Assembly: GCA_938085045.1 (NCBI GenBank) | Contig: CALKGI010000034.1 | Span: 1 to 32,586, forward strand | From: an uncultured Alteromonadaceae bacterium | GTDB lineage: Bacteria; Pseudomonadota; Gammaproteobacteria; Enterobacterales; Alteromonadaceae | Length of the DNA: 32,586 nt | Reading direction: 5' to 3' | Shown: piece by piece, positions 7,495-15,962 of the stretch | Layout: each line of letters opens with the position of its first letter | Position numbering within the stretch: position 1 is the stretch's first letter | Notes under the pieces: generated by a model | What the model saw: the letters and a program-made list of their open reading frames with translations, nothing else | Database searches by the model: none | Told to the model about the DNA's origin: nothing | Position numbers and translations under genes: made by a program

Positions 7495-9459
7495 TTAAGC
7501 CGCCTTACGCTTATTGGTATATTTGCGCTTTTTCTTACCCCAGCTGCCTTTCTTACGAGGGGCGGCGGTCACGCCTTTTAAATGCATCGGCAATTCATTT
7601 CTGGCGGTTTCAACCAACCCATTAAGAGTATCAATCATATCAGTCATAAAACCGGTGTAACTGGCCTGTTTATGACATATTTGCCCCAATACCGACTCCC
7701 ATTGCGCCGTTAAATCTGGCTGGGTAGCCACCTCTGGCAAGCTTTGAATCAAGCCTCTACCCGCCTCGGTTGCAGTAATGGTTTTGCCACTTCGTTGTAA
7801 AAAACTGCGCCTGAATAGCAATTCTATAATGCCAGCCCGGGTAGCCTCAGTGCCTAGGCCATCGGTATCGCTCAAAATTTTACGAACCTCGGGGTCTTTT
7901 ACATAGCGAGAAATCCCCGTCATTGCAGCCAACAAGGTGGCATCGTTAAAATGCGCCGGCGGCTGGGTATTTTTCTCTATAACTTCTCCCTGATGGCAGT
8001 GCAAATCATCACCTACATTTAAATTCGGCAATTGTTTACTTGCCTGTTCACCGTCATTGTCTCTACCCTGCCCCGGTTTAGCCTGTTTCGACTTACCTTT
8101 GGGATACATCACCTTCCAACCTTCTTTAACCGTTTGTTTACTGGCAGCTTTAAACAAACCACCGTTAATCATCAGCTCAAGTTTGGTGTCGTTATACTCG
8201 TGATGGGCAAAAAATTGTGCCAAATATTGCCGAGCAATCAATTCATACACTTGTTGTTCAGGGCCACTTAAACGGCTGGTGTCTGTGTGTTTTTCGGTGG
8301 GAACAATTGCATGGTGTGCGGTGACTTTGCTGTCGTTAAAGGCTTTGCTTTTTATCTGTGGGTTAGCTTGAGTTGCAAATGCACTCATTGCATTGCAGTT
8401 GTTGCCAACAGCACCAATAACCGATGTTGCTTGATGGTAATGGTCTTTGGGCAAATGACGACTTTCTGAACGTGGATAGGTGATCAGTTTATGGCGTTCA
8501 TATAACCCCTGACACACATCTAACACCTGCTGTGCATTCATGCCAAATCGTTTGGCCGCATCGATTTGTAACGCCGACAAATTATAGAGCAACGGTGGCG
8601 CTTGTTTTTTTAGCTTTTTATCACACAAAGTCACTTTGCCCGGCTGGTTGGTTATGCGCCCAGCAACATTTTCTGCTAAACCTTTAACCAACACTCTACC
8701 TTCTTCATCCATATAAGGCTGACAAGCCTCACTGGGTTGCCATTTGGCACTAAAAGTCTCGTTATTTGCTGTATTTAGATGTGCTAATACCTCATAAAAA
8801 GGTTTTGAAACAAAGTTTTCAATCTCTAAATCACGCCTAACCACTAGGCCCAACAAAGGTGTTTGCACCCGGCCAACCGACAATAAACCATCGTAGCCAA
8901 CCTTTTTACCCTGCACAGTGTAAGCTCGCGTTAAGTTAATGCCATACAACCAATCCGCCCGGCTACGTGCTAATGCTGATGTCGATAAAGGTATAAATTC
9001 TTTGTTATCTCGCAAGCTAGCCAATGAGCGAGTGACAGCCTGAGGGTTTAAATCGCTAATTAAGCAGCGCTGGATATTGGCCTTTTTGGCAGCGCTTATC
9101 CCGGCATAATCTATCACCTGATCCACCAGCAATTGCCCCTCTCTGTCAGGATCGCCAGCATGAACCAGTGTGTCGGCCTGTTTGATCAGCTTTTTAAGCA
9201 CGGTAAGTTGTTTACGAGTTTGAATTTTGGGTTTTAACGCCCATTGCTGCGGTAAAATGGGCAAATGCTCTAGTTGCCACTTTTTAAATGCAGGGTCGTA
9301 ATGCTCAGGATCAGCCTGTTCTAACAAATGACCAATACACCAGCTGACACAATCGCCATTACCCAGACGAATGCAGCCATCTTCTTTTCTATGAGGCCTA
9401 GGCAAAACCTCGGCAATGGCCTTGGCCAAACTGGGTTTTTCAGCAATGTAAAGTTTCAT
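7495..9459 (-). CDS. topB: DNA topoisomerase III
   Basis: A type IA topoisomerase of 654 residues (E. coli TopB: 653) that passes and unlinks single strands, decatenating DNA at replication forks. The start is placed at the ATG at 9459, giving MKLYIAEKPSLAKAIA as in E. coli. The upstream in-frame ATG at 9513 would add 18 unrelated residues and lies upstream of the likely transcription start. Toprim residues are E7 and DPDREGQ (103-109). The active-site tyrosine is Y328 in LITYPRSE, at the same position as in E. coli. The basic tail (KKGSWGKKKRKYTNKRK) resembles the charged DNA-binding tail of the family. In many bacteria topB and recQ work together in recombination; here a RecQ-family gene lies 2.6 kb away on the other strand. 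Confidence 0.97.
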   Translation of the reverse strand: MKLYIAEKPSLAKAIAEVLPRPHRKEDGCIRLGNGDCVSWCIGHLLEQADPEHYDPAFKKWQLEHLPILPQQWALKPKIQTRKQLTVLKKLIKQADTLVHAGDPDREGQLLVDQVIDYAGISAAKKANIQRCLISDLNPQAVTRSLASLRDNKEFIPLSTSALARSRADWLYGINLTRAYTVQGKKVGYDGLLSVGRVQTPLLGLVVRRDLEIENFVSKPFYEVLAHLNTANNETFSAKWQPSEACQPYMDEEGRVLVKGLAENVAGRITNQPGKVTLCDKKLKKQAPPLLYNLSALQIDAAKRFGMNAQQVLDVCQGLYERHKLITYPRSESRHLPKDHYHQATSVIGAVGNNCNAMSAFATQANPQIKSKAFNDSKVTAHHAIVPTEKHTDTSRLSGPEQQVYELIARQYLAQFFAHHEYNDTKLELMINGGLFKAASKQTVKEGWKVMYPKGKSKQAKPGQGRDNDGEQASKQLPNLNVGDDLHCHQGEVIEKNTQPPAHFNDATLLAAMTGISRYVKDPEVRKILSDTDGLGTEATRAGIIELLFRRSFLQRSGKTITATEAGRGLIQSLPEVATQPDLTAQWESVLGQICHKQASYTGFMTDMIDTLNGLVETARNELPMHLKGVTAAPRKKGSWGKKKRKYTNKRKAA

Positions 9460-9479
9460 ACGGTGGCTACATCTTGAGC

Positions 9480-9521
9480 ATGTGTTTATATACAGTATAA
9501 TTAACCACCACAAAGTTGCAA
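9480..9521 (-). promoter_or_regulatory. topB promoter overlapped by a LexA-like half palindrome
   Basis: On the minus strand TTGCAA (9521-9516), a 16-bp spacer and TATACT (9499-9494) form a good sigma-70 promoter, with the start near 9487. Overlapping it, ATGTGTTTATATACAG (9480-9495, plus strand) has one perfect half of the LexA box (TATATACAG, then TA). The other half has A in place of the invariant C of CTG. The promoter is fairly convincing; LexA control is speculative. Confidence 0.5.
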
Positions 9522-9624
9522 GGTTGAATTGGCTTTTTTGCTGAAATTTTTAATTCGCGTTCGCACCAAATTGACCGTATTATCAGGCAACGGCTAATCA
9601 ATGCCCAATCAATGGAGAAGTTGC

Positions 9625-10281
9625 GTGAAACTCAACCTGACCTTGTATCAAACCCGTGTTCTGGGTGTATTAATCGAAAAAGAAATCACAACACCCGACC
9701 AATATCCCCTATCTATCAATGCCTTAGTTAATGGTTGTAACCAAAAAAGCAGTCGCGACCCAGTTTTACAACTAGATGAATCAACCGTTCAAGACACCGT
9801 TGACGAATTAAAAGCCATGCATTTTACGCGTGAAGACTCTGGCGGTTACGGCAGCCGAGTAGTCAAACTCAAGCACCGATTTTGCAACACTGAATTCAGT
9901 GATTTAAAGTTCACCGAGCAAGAATTAGGTATCATTTGCGTATTGTTTTTACGCGGCCCACAAAGCCCCGGAGAATTGCGCACTCGTACTAACCGCCTAT
10001 GTAGTTTCACCGACAATAATGAAGTCGAAGCAACCCTCAACGCACTTGCCGCCAGAAATGAACCTTTGGTTATCCAACTCAACAGAGAAACAGGCAAACG
10101 CGATGCTCGCTGGGCGCATTTATTCAGCGGCGAAGTAGATGTTGGCACTGTCGTGCCCACCAGCAGCCCATCGCCCCGAGTTGATAGTGGTCAAGATCAA
10201 CGCATCACCGACTTAGAACAACAGGTAAAATGGCTCAAAGAACAACTAGAGCTAGTTAAATCCGAGTTGGGCATAGAATAA
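9625..10281 (+). CDS. yceH: YceH-family (DUF480) winged-helix protein
   Basis: 218 residues, close to E. coli YceH (215). I chose the GTG at 9625 because GGAGAAG (9614-9620) sits correctly before it and because MKLNLTLYQTRVLGVLIEKE aligns with the E. coli N-terminus. The ATG at 9601 would add eight residues with no ribosome binding site. Conserved stretches are TTPDQYPLSINALVNGCNQK, RVVKLKHRFCNTEF, LRGPQSPGELR and AHLFSGEV. Known structures of the family are tandem winged helices, so DNA or RNA binding is likely, but no role is established. The last 25 residues (LEQQVKWLKEQLELVKSEL) form a short coiled coil suited to dimerisation. rraB follows at 53 bp. Confidence 0.92.
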   Translation: MKLNLTLYQTRVLGVLIEKEITTPDQYPLSINALVNGCNQKSSRDPVLQLDESTVQDTVDELKAMHFTREDSGGYGSRVVKLKHRFCNTEFSDLKFTEQELGIICVLFLRGPQSPGELRTRTNRLCSFTDNNEVEATLNALAARNEPLVIQLNRETGKRDARWAHLFSGEVDVGTVVPTSSPSPRVDSGQDQRITDLEQQVKWLKEQLELVKSELGIE

Positions 10282-10334
10282 AACATTGCTATAATGCCGC
10301 CACTTTTATGACCACAGTTACAGGCGATACCCCA

Positions 10335-10661
10335 ATGAGTTTTCCAGATGATGAAAATGGCGCATTATTAAAAGAAATGGCCGATGCCGGTATAGATTTG
10401 AGCAAAACCCATGCAGTCGATTTTTTTCATTTGTTTGAGAAAAAACCACAGGCCGAAAAAATGGTCGAAGTGGTCGCCCAAAAACACCCCGATGCGAACG
10501 TTGAGCTTTGTGAAGACGAAACACCCGGTGTGTGGGACGTTAACTGCACAGTAGAGATTGAGCCAAACTACGACAATGTTTGCGAGGCTCTAAAAGCCTT
10601 TGAAGCCATTGCCGACAAGTGCAACGGTTATGCCGACGGCTGGGGCATAATGGCCGAATAA
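10335..10661 (+). CDS. rraB: RraB-family regulator of ribonuclease E
   Basis: 108 residues, acidic. The family member in E. coli binds the C-terminal half of RNase E and changes which mRNAs are cut. The match is at family level: FPDDENGALLKEMADAGIDLSK at the start and the diagnostic ADGWGIMAE at the end, with a ferredoxin-like alternation between. The start is placed at ATG 10335 (MSFPDDENG) because most relatives begin there. ATG 10308 would add nine residues, and neither has a strong ribosome binding site. The gene is shorter than E. coli RraB because it lacks the acidic tail. It lies between yceH and rimJ on the same strand with short gaps, so a common transcript is likely. Confidence 0.85.
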   Translation: MSFPDDENGALLKEMADAGIDLSKTHAVDFFHLFEKKPQAEKMVEVVAQKHPDANVELCEDETPGVWDVNCTVEIEPNYDNVCEALKAFEAIADKCNGYADGWGIMAE

Positions 10662-10680
10662 TCACAGCGAAGTAAAGTTT

Positions 10681-11226
10681 ATGACCATTCCACTAATAAA
10701 AACCGACCGCTGTAACTTAACTCTGTTACAGCCCAGCCAAGCATTATTAATGCAGGCGTTTTATGTTGAAAACTGGCGTTTTTTAAAACCTTGGGAACCC
10801 ACCCGTGGCGATGAATATTACTCATTGGCTGGCTGGCAACATATTCTAAAACTTTACAATCAAAGTTTTGAATTGGGTAATACGCTCAACTTGGCAGCAC
10901 TTAACTTAGCCAATAATGAAGTGATAGCAGTGTGTAATTTCAGTGGCATAGTGCATGGTTCGGTTCAGGCCTGTAACCTCGGTTATTCGATTGGCGAAAA
11001 ATATCAAGGCCAAGGCTTTATGCATGAGTTGCTAGAAAAAGCCATTCCCTTTGTCATGAAACGCTATGAATTGCACCGAGTGAACGCCAACCACATGCCC
11101 CACAATGAACGCAGTGCAGCCTTGTTAAAAAGGCTGGGGTTTGAGCGTGAAGGTTTCGCGAGATCGTATCTTAAAATTGATGGAAAGTGGGAAGACCATG
11201 TTTTAAATGCGTTTATTGATGGCTAA
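10681..11226 (+). CDS. rimJ: GNAT N-acetyltransferase, RimJ type
   Basis: 181 residues. RimJ acetylates the N-terminal alanine of ribosomal protein S5 in E. coli. Strong matches are ENWRFLKPWEPTR near the start, NLGYSIGEKYQGQGFM (the acetyl-CoA-binding Q/RxxGxG/A motif as YQGQGF) and HRVNANHMPHNERSAALLKRLGFEREG, then DGKWEDHVL at the end. It begins 19 bp after rraB, so it is probably the last gene of a yceH-rraB-rimJ unit. Its stop overlaps the stop of the convergent gene, so no separate terminator fits between them. Orthology to RimJ rather than RimL is judged from the LKPWEP and MPHNERS motifs. Confidence 0.92.
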   Translation: MTIPLIKTDRCNLTLLQPSQALLMQAFYVENWRFLKPWEPTRGDEYYSLAGWQHILKLYNQSFELGNTLNLAALNLANNEVIAVCNFSGIVHGSVQACNLGYSIGEKYQGQGFMHELLEKAIPFVMKRYELHRVNANHMPHNERSAALLKRLGFEREGFARSYLKIDGKWEDHVLNAFIDG

Positions 11227-11963
11227 CTTAAGCGTTTTAAATGCCCCATCAAAGAAAAGCCCAGCACCTCAGATAATTGCTTAGCCGAAGCATACAGGCT
11301 CTTAGGTTTAACTTTATCTGAGCCATTGGTCGCTATAATCACCCAGTTACCATCATCTGTAATATTCTCGTAAACCGTCTTAAAGTGTTGGTTTAACAGG
11401 GTGTTAAGCACTTTTTCGGTGCGATACTCTTCAAGTGCATTAATCACCAAGTAGCCATCAGCGGTTAATGCTCGTTTGGCATTTTCAAGAAATTGCGCTG
11501 TCAGTTGACGAGCTTCTAACCCTTCTGCAATAAACAAATCACTGAACAATACATCGCAAACTCCAGCATCATGGTGTTTCAAATAATCTAATGCATTGTC
11601 ATTAATAATGTTAAGGCGTTCATCTTGAGGCAAGTAAAAATATTTACTGGCGAACTTTATCACCACATCACGCAATTCGACCACGGTCACTGAAACATCA
11701 GGAAAATGCCGCAACAAACAATTAGGTAACGTGCCGCCGCCCAAGCCCAGCACCACGATATTGCTCGGCTGACACAAAAGCATCACCAAAATCATCGCTC
11801 GGTTATAGTCGTATTGCAGTAAGCCGGGATTGGCTTTAACCATGCAACTTTGTTCGTCACCAGCACCAAAGCTCAAGTAGCGTTTGTTGCCATCGTCAAA
11901 TACGCGCACAGGGCCTAGTTTGTCATATAGACAAGCAATCTCTTTACCGGGCAAAGTTTTCAT
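11223..11963 (-). CDS. spermidine-synthase-like class I methyltransferase-fold protein
   Basis: 246 residues with the Rossmann core of the spermidine synthase family. VLGLGGGTLP (71-80) binds the nucleotide part of (decarboxylated) S-adenosylmethionine. VVELRD (94-99) is the acidic strand, NDNALDYL (121-128) the adenine-contact region, and DVLFSDLF (137-144) replaces the usual DxxxxD catalytic loop. The SpeE N-terminal beta domain is reduced to about 45 residues and the canonical putrescine-binding residues are not evident, so polyamine synthesis is doubtful. It is more likely one of the many uncharacterised short spermidine-synthase-like proteins. It converges on rimJ with overlapping stops and is divergent from the RecQ-family gene. 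Confidence 0.75.
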   Translation of the reverse strand: MKTLPGKEIACLYDKLGPVRVFDDGNKRYLSFGAGDEQSCMVKANPGLLQYDYNRAMILVMLLCQPSNIVVLGLGGGTLPNCLLRHFPDVSVTVVELRDVVIKFASKYFYLPQDERLNIINDNALDYLKHHDAGVCDVLFSDLFIAEGLEARQLTAQFLENAKRALTADGYLVINALEEYRTEKVLNTLLNQHFKTVYENITDDGNWVIIATNGSDKVKPKSLYASAKQLSEVLGFSLMGHLKRLS

Positions 11964-12041
11964 CGGGATAAGAATTTAATAGCAAACAAGAAAATTTGGC
12001 GTAGTATGGCGCAATATTTTGCTAATTTAAAATGTTAATTT

Positions 12042-13970
12042 ATGTATCATCAAACCTTGCAACAGTATTTTGGTTTCGACACATTTAGAGAAGGCCAAGA
12101 GGCGGTTATTTCAACCGTTGTGGCTGGCAACTCAGCCGCTGCAATCTTCCCTACTGGCTCTGGTAAATCCTTGTGTTATCAATTGTCTGCTTTACATATG
12201 CCGCATTTAACTTTGGTGGTTTCGCCATTGCTGGCGCTGATGAAAGATCAGTTAGACTTTCTTAAAAGCAAAAATATTCCTGCTGCCAGTATCGACTCCA
12301 CTCAATCTAGATTTGAAGCCAACGAAGTGATGCAAGGTGTATCGAGCGGTCATATCAAAATTTTAATGATCTCGGTAGAGCGTTTGAAGAATGAACGTTT
12401 TCGTAATTTTATCAACAGGGTACCATTGTCGTTATTGGTGGTTGATGAGGCCCATTGTATATCTGAATGGGGTCACAACTTCCGTCCAGATTATTTGAAG
12501 CTGCCGCAATATCTCAAAGAATTCAATATCCCCCAAGCTTTACTGCTCACGGCAACTGCGACACCTGCGGTTATTAAAGACATGCAAAGCAAATTTGAGA
12601 TAGCGCCTGACAATGTCACGGTCACAGGTTTTTATCGTTCTAATTTGAACTTGGCTGTAGAGCCAGTCACTCAAGCTACCAAGAACGATGCGCTACTTTA
12701 CTGGATAAACAAGGCCCCCGGCCAGTCTTGCATTGTTTATGTAACGTTGCAGCACACCGCGCAAACAGTAGCCGACTTTTTAGCAAGCCAAGGCGTTAAC
12801 GCCGTTGCTTATCATGCAGGAATGGATAATGAGGTGCGCCAAAAAGTGCAGCAAGATTTTATGGCTGGCACCACTGATTGTATAGTGGCCACCATCGCCT
12901 TTGGTATGGGTATAGACAAAAGCGATATTCGCCAAGTCATTCATTACGACCTACCCAAATCAATAGAAAACTACTCGCAAGAAATTGGCCGTGCAGGACG
13001 TGACGGTTTATCCTCGCAATGCGTGGTTTTGGCCAATGGGGATAACCTCAACGTGCTAGAGAACTTTGTTTATGGCGACACTCCAGAGTTATCGGGTATA
13101 ACCACAGTTCTCGAACAGATAAAAACGACAATGAACCCAGACGATGGTCAATGGGAAACCCTGCCACTGCCATTAGCGAATCAAAGTAATATCCGTTCGC
13201 TGCCATTAAAAACCTTGATGGTGTATTTGCAGCTCAAAAACATTATGGTGCCTTTGTTCTCTTACTTTGCCGATTACAAATATAAGTTGCAGGTTAGCGA
13301 ACAACAGCTGCTGAACCACTTTGAAGGCGAAAGACAAAGCTTTGTCAGCGCTATTCTTAATAGCTCAGACAAAGCCAGAACTTGGTACACCATGAATTTC
13401 GACAAGCTGCACCAACAACATCAGGCCGACAGAGGACGAGCTATCACAGCGCTAGAGTACTTTCACGAGAAGAACTATATACAGCTCGAAAGCAAAACGA
13501 TGACCGATGTTTATCGTGTCATCAATCCAAATTTTGATACCGAGCAACTGGCCGCCGATTTGTTTGCTTATTTCAAATCTAAAGAACAAAATGAAGTCGA
13601 GCGAATCAACAACATGCTCAGTTTTTTTCAAAGCAATGCTTGCCTCAGCCAACAATTGGCGCTGTACTTTGGAGACGATCAGGTTGCCAAACCTTGCGGT
13701 CACTGTTCAGTTTGCGGTGGGTTTGTTGCTGTATTGCCAGAGCCTGAGCCGTTAGCTCCGCTCGCACAATTTGATTTTCATCAGCTGTGTGAGGAGTTTA
13801 TTGCTGCTTGTCCTACCCCACCTTCAGCAGATTTGTTAGCACGTTTTTTATGTGGCATCAGCGTGCCGTTATTTACCAAGGTTAAAGCACGGAAAAAGCC
13901 GGGGTTTGCCAAGTTAGAGAAATATCGGTATGCGGATATTAAGGACTACGTTAATGGATACATCTCGTAG
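12042..13970 (+). CDS. RecQ-family ATP-dependent 3'-5' DNA helicase, non-standard C-terminus
   Basis: 642 residues. The SF2 core is complete: FREGQ (Q-motif region, 15-19), PTGSGKS (Walker A, 37-43), DEAH (135-138), the RecQ signature SEWGHNFRPDY (141-151), TATAT, and HQ-like IGRAGRDG (motif VI). A zinc-binding set C534, C552, C555 and C558 follows, as in RecQ. After it there is no recognisable HRDC domain; the last 85 residues (LCEEFIAACPTPP to the end) contain another short conserved-looking helical unit. The winged-helix region is divergent from E. coli RecQ. It is therefore a RecQ paralogue type rather than a clear recQ orthologue, and I leave the symbol empty. Likely roles are fork repair and recombination, possibly with TopB. 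The start at 12042 fits the Q-motif position. Confidence 0.9.
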   Translation: MYHQTLQQYFGFDTFREGQEAVISTVVAGNSAAAIFPTGSGKSLCYQLSALHMPHLTLVVSPLLALMKDQLDFLKSKNIPAASIDSTQSRFEANEVMQGVSSGHIKILMISVERLKNERFRNFINRVPLSLLVVDEAHCISEWGHNFRPDYLKLPQYLKEFNIPQALLLTATATPAVIKDMQSKFEIAPDNVTVTGFYRSNLNLAVEPVTQATKNDALLYWINKAPGQSCIVYVTLQHTAQTVADFLASQGVNAVAYHAGMDNEVRQKVQQDFMAGTTDCIVATIAFGMGIDKSDIRQVIHYDLPKSIENYSQEIGRAGRDGLSSQCVVLANGDNLNVLENFVYGDTPELSGITTVLEQIKTTMNPDDGQWETLPLPLANQSNIRSLPLKTLMVYLQLKNIMVPLFSYFADYKYKLQVSEQQLLNHFEGERQSFVSAILNSSDKARTWYTMNFDKLHQQHQADRGRAITALEYFHEKNYIQLESKTMTDVYRVINPNFDTEQLAADLFAYFKSKEQNEVERINNMLSFFQSNACLSQQLALYFGDDQVAKPCGHCSVCGGFVAVLPEPEPLAPLAQFDFHQLCEEFIAACPTPPSADLLARFLCGISVPLFTKVKARKKPGFAKLEKYRYADIKDYVNGYIS

Positions 13971-14028
13971 ACCCCTTCGCGACTCGGATTCACCCCTTTT
14001 TGAATTTCAACACAACAATTTATACTGG

Positions 14029-14044
14029 TATGTATATATACATA
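14029..14044. repeat. 16-bp AT palindrome between convergent genes
   Basis: TATGTATATATACATA is a perfect palindrome in the 146-bp gap between the RecQ-family gene and the YcxB-like gene. No T-tract terminator is present here. It could be an operator or simply AT-rich DNA that extrudes easily; nothing else is seen in the gap. Confidence 0.4.
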
Positions 14045-14116
14045 TCTGTATAAATGTTTAATTTTGCCAATCACTTTCACAACAACGCCACAGCAGCGTT
14101 GCGCCTCTAATAACGT

Positions 14117-14593
14117 TCACCCCAATTTGGATGCCAAAAATGCTTCGGCTTGCTCCGACAAACAATTACCTGAAACATAGCTTTGCCCTTTGAGATGCAC
14201 CAACAAAAAACCATCTTTTGTGCGTTTAACTTCTTTAATATCCTGCCATAAAATAGCGCTATCTAAATAAAAAGAATGTGTATGAATACCGGCTTCATCT
14301 AAAGTTAAGGTCACTTCGCTACCAGCTGCTCGGCTCAACATTTGGCGTGTAACCCACCAAGGTTGCTGATATTTGTGGCCCAAGGCTTCGAGACAACCAA
14401 GCGCCACTAGAAAATAACCAACATAGGCATTGAGTTCGGTAAATAATAAGAGAACTATGCCTATCAACGCAAAAACAATCGCTTTTCGATAAGCAAACCA
14501 AGAGCCGTCGATAACAACAGAGTTACTAAAGCATTCGTTAAAATGCGCTTTATCTAACACAAAAGTCGTAAAATAAGAAAAAGGGTTGGTCAT
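14117..14593 (-). CDS. YcxB-like membrane protein
   Basis: 158 residues. Two adjacent membrane segments lie at about 35-52 and 56-70 (AIVFALIGIVLLLF and YVGYFLVALGCLEALG), preceded by a cytosolic N-terminus. The soluble C-terminal half (VTLTLDEAGIHTHSFYLDSAILWQDIKEVKRTKDGFLLVHL) has the pattern of the YcxB-like domain: a strand, a W-x-D/E-I turn and a PH-like beta set. Function is unknown for the family. It stands alone on the minus strand, with AT-rich DNA on both sides. Confidence 0.7.
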   Translation of the reverse strand: MTNPFSYFTTFVLDKAHFNECFSNSVVIDGSWFAYRKAIVFALIGIVLLLFTELNAYVGYFLVALGCLEALGHKYQQPWWVTRQMLSRAAGSEVTLTLDEAGIHTHSFYLDSAILWQDIKEVKRTKDGFLLVHLKGQSYVSGNCLSEQAEAFLASKLG

Positions 14594-14814
14594 ACATTTA
14601 CCTTTATTTGGTCAATTAACCCGATAATACAAGGTAGTGTAACGAAATAATAAAACAAGGCAAGGTAAGCAGCAGCCACAAACATTCTCTAAATTCCCTA
14701 TAAAACCAGTAAATTGGTGAATAAAAGGGGTTTAACCATAAAAAATGAAAGATTTATATTCAAACCCCGGTGTTATAAGATACAGTAGGTTTAATCAACT
14801 AACAGGAGTCATCT

Positions 14815-14997
14815 ATGCAAGTAGGTCCAAGTGGTGGAGCCGCTCATGCAGCGCAAGCCCCACAGACGCAGCAGGCTGCAATTCAACAAAACACGTTGGA
14901 AACCAAAGAGCAAGACAAAGCAGTCGCTCAGTTACAAGCAGATAAGCCACCTCAAGCCATTGGCAGTAGTGGTCATAACATCAATATCTCTGTCTGA
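14815..14997 (+). CDS. small unknown protein, 60 residues
   Basis: Starts MQVGPSGGAAHAAQAP and ends GSSGHNINISV. It is rich in Q, A, K and G, has no hydrophobic segment and no cysteine, and is probably unstructured. Support for a real gene is good: AGGAG (14804-14808) is well placed before the ATG, a strong bidirectional terminator follows 23 bp after the stop, and the upstream 220 bp is free of genes and AT-rich, with possible -10 boxes at 14755-14760 (TATATT) and 14773-14778 (TATAAG). I recognise no family. The overlapping frame starting at 14745 is a shadow. It might be a small secreted-apparatus or flagella-associated protein, but nothing proves that. Confidence 0.65.
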   Translation: MQVGPSGGAAHAAQAPQTQQAAIQQNTLETKEQDKAVAQLQADKPPQAIGSSGHNINISV

Positions 14998-15019
14998 TTG
15001 CTAGTCACAATCAAAACGT

Positions 15020-15048
15020 AAAAAGCACGGTTTCTACCGTGCTTTTTT
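15020..15048. terminator. bidirectional intrinsic terminator
   Basis: AAAAAGCACGG (15020-15030) and CCGTGCTTTTTT (15037-15048) form an 11-bp stem with a 6-base loop and T runs on both strands. It ends the small gene at 14815 and the convergent gene at 15837. The stop codon of the latter lies in the loop (15034-15036). Confidence 0.9.
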
Positions 15049-15837
15049 GATCAAACGTTGATACTTCCCGGGTTTTATTCCATAAGTCGAGTCATAAACA
15101 TGCCAGTGCAAAGGCGCCCAAAACAGCTCATTAGTTACCTGCGCCATTGGTATGTTTTGCAATTGCTCTATTACTTCCGGGTAACCCACCGCCTGACAAA
15201 TTGGTTGGTTTGCGTCAATGCCAACCCACTCATCTTTACGTGTAGGTTTAAGCACAATTGCAAGCCACCCTTGCCAGCTAGACACATCCACAATGGCGTC
15301 AAGGCATTGATAGCCTGAATCCATTTGTATATTGGTCGCTTGTTTGAACCATAAAGGTGTGCCGGGGCTAGTTGTCACCACGCCCCCTAGCCATAACTGA
15401 ATAAACACGCCAAAAGGCGCCTCTTCTACCAGTACGTTAATTAATATTTCATAAAAGCCAAAATTATCAACATCAATGAAATCGGGCACCTCACTATCTT
15501 CGCTTATCCGAGCTCGGTATTTTTTCAAGCTGCTTTCGCTTTGCTCAGGCGCAATATCACTTAACAAAATAAAGTTATTTTCGTTGTTGCTAGAAGACGC
15601 TGTGATGGTCACTGTTTTATATTCACCATCGGTGGTTTTAGCACGAAGCAAAAATTGCTCGTCAGTGAGTTTAAACTCAAAATCCAGCGGTGGGAAAAGA
15701 TAAACCCCTTCATTTTTTGCTGCCTTGAATGGATAGCAAAATGCCTTAGCTCGCTTGGGTATATCAGCAGCGTACTCCTTGGCCAATACAGGCATTTTTT
15801 GAGACGGCAATATCTGATTAAACTGTAATGTGGTCAT
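15034..15837 (-). CDS. unknown protein, 267 residues
   Basis: No signal peptide or membrane segment; it looks like a soluble cytosolic beta-rich protein. Visible blocks are CYPFKAAKNEGVYLFPPLDFEF (34-55), APFGVFIQLWLGGVV, GYQCLDAIVDVSSWQGWLAIVL, and ANQPICQAVGYPE. The layout, with an early aromatic-rich strand, a central G-W/P-x-W type block and a late block ending in cis-proline-like IxxxxPxCQ, recalls DUF6065-like proteins, but only as a weak impression. TTGGA before the ATG at 15837 is a modest ribosome binding site. A -10-like TATACT lies about 50 bp upstream on this strand. It is monocistronic. I cannot assign a function. Confidence 0.7.
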   Translation of the reverse strand: MTTLQFNQILPSQKMPVLAKEYAADIPKRAKAFCYPFKAAKNEGVYLFPPLDFEFKLTDEQFLLRAKTTDGEYKTVTITASSSNNENNFILLSDIAPEQSESSLKKYRARISEDSEVPDFIDVDNFGFYEILINVLVEEAPFGVFIQLWLGGVVTTSPGTPLWFKQATNIQMDSGYQCLDAIVDVSSWQGWLAIVLKPTRKDEWVGIDANQPICQAVGYPEVIEQLQNIPMAQVTNELFWAPLHWHVYDSTYGIKPGKYQRLIKKAR

Positions 15838-15962
15838 AAAATTCCAATTGTTGCTGATTTGTATGAGGTAAGGCGCATAACACTAGTATAAGCATTCGCC
15901 CAGCTTCTTGACTATATAACGTACTTGGAAGGCTTCGAGAACACCTAATTGGTTAAGACCCC

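Noticed and set aside
9460-9513. Upstream ATG at 9513 as the topB start
   Set aside because: The 18 added residues do not resemble TopB and the likely transcription start lies downstream of it.
11223-11963. Spermidine synthase SpeE
   Set aside because: The N-terminal domain is too short and the catalytic DxxxxD and putrescine-binding residues are not evident.
14029-14044. LexA box between the RecQ-family and YcxB-like genes
   Set aside because: The palindrome has no CTG-N10-CAG spacing and lies between convergent genes, not in a promoter.
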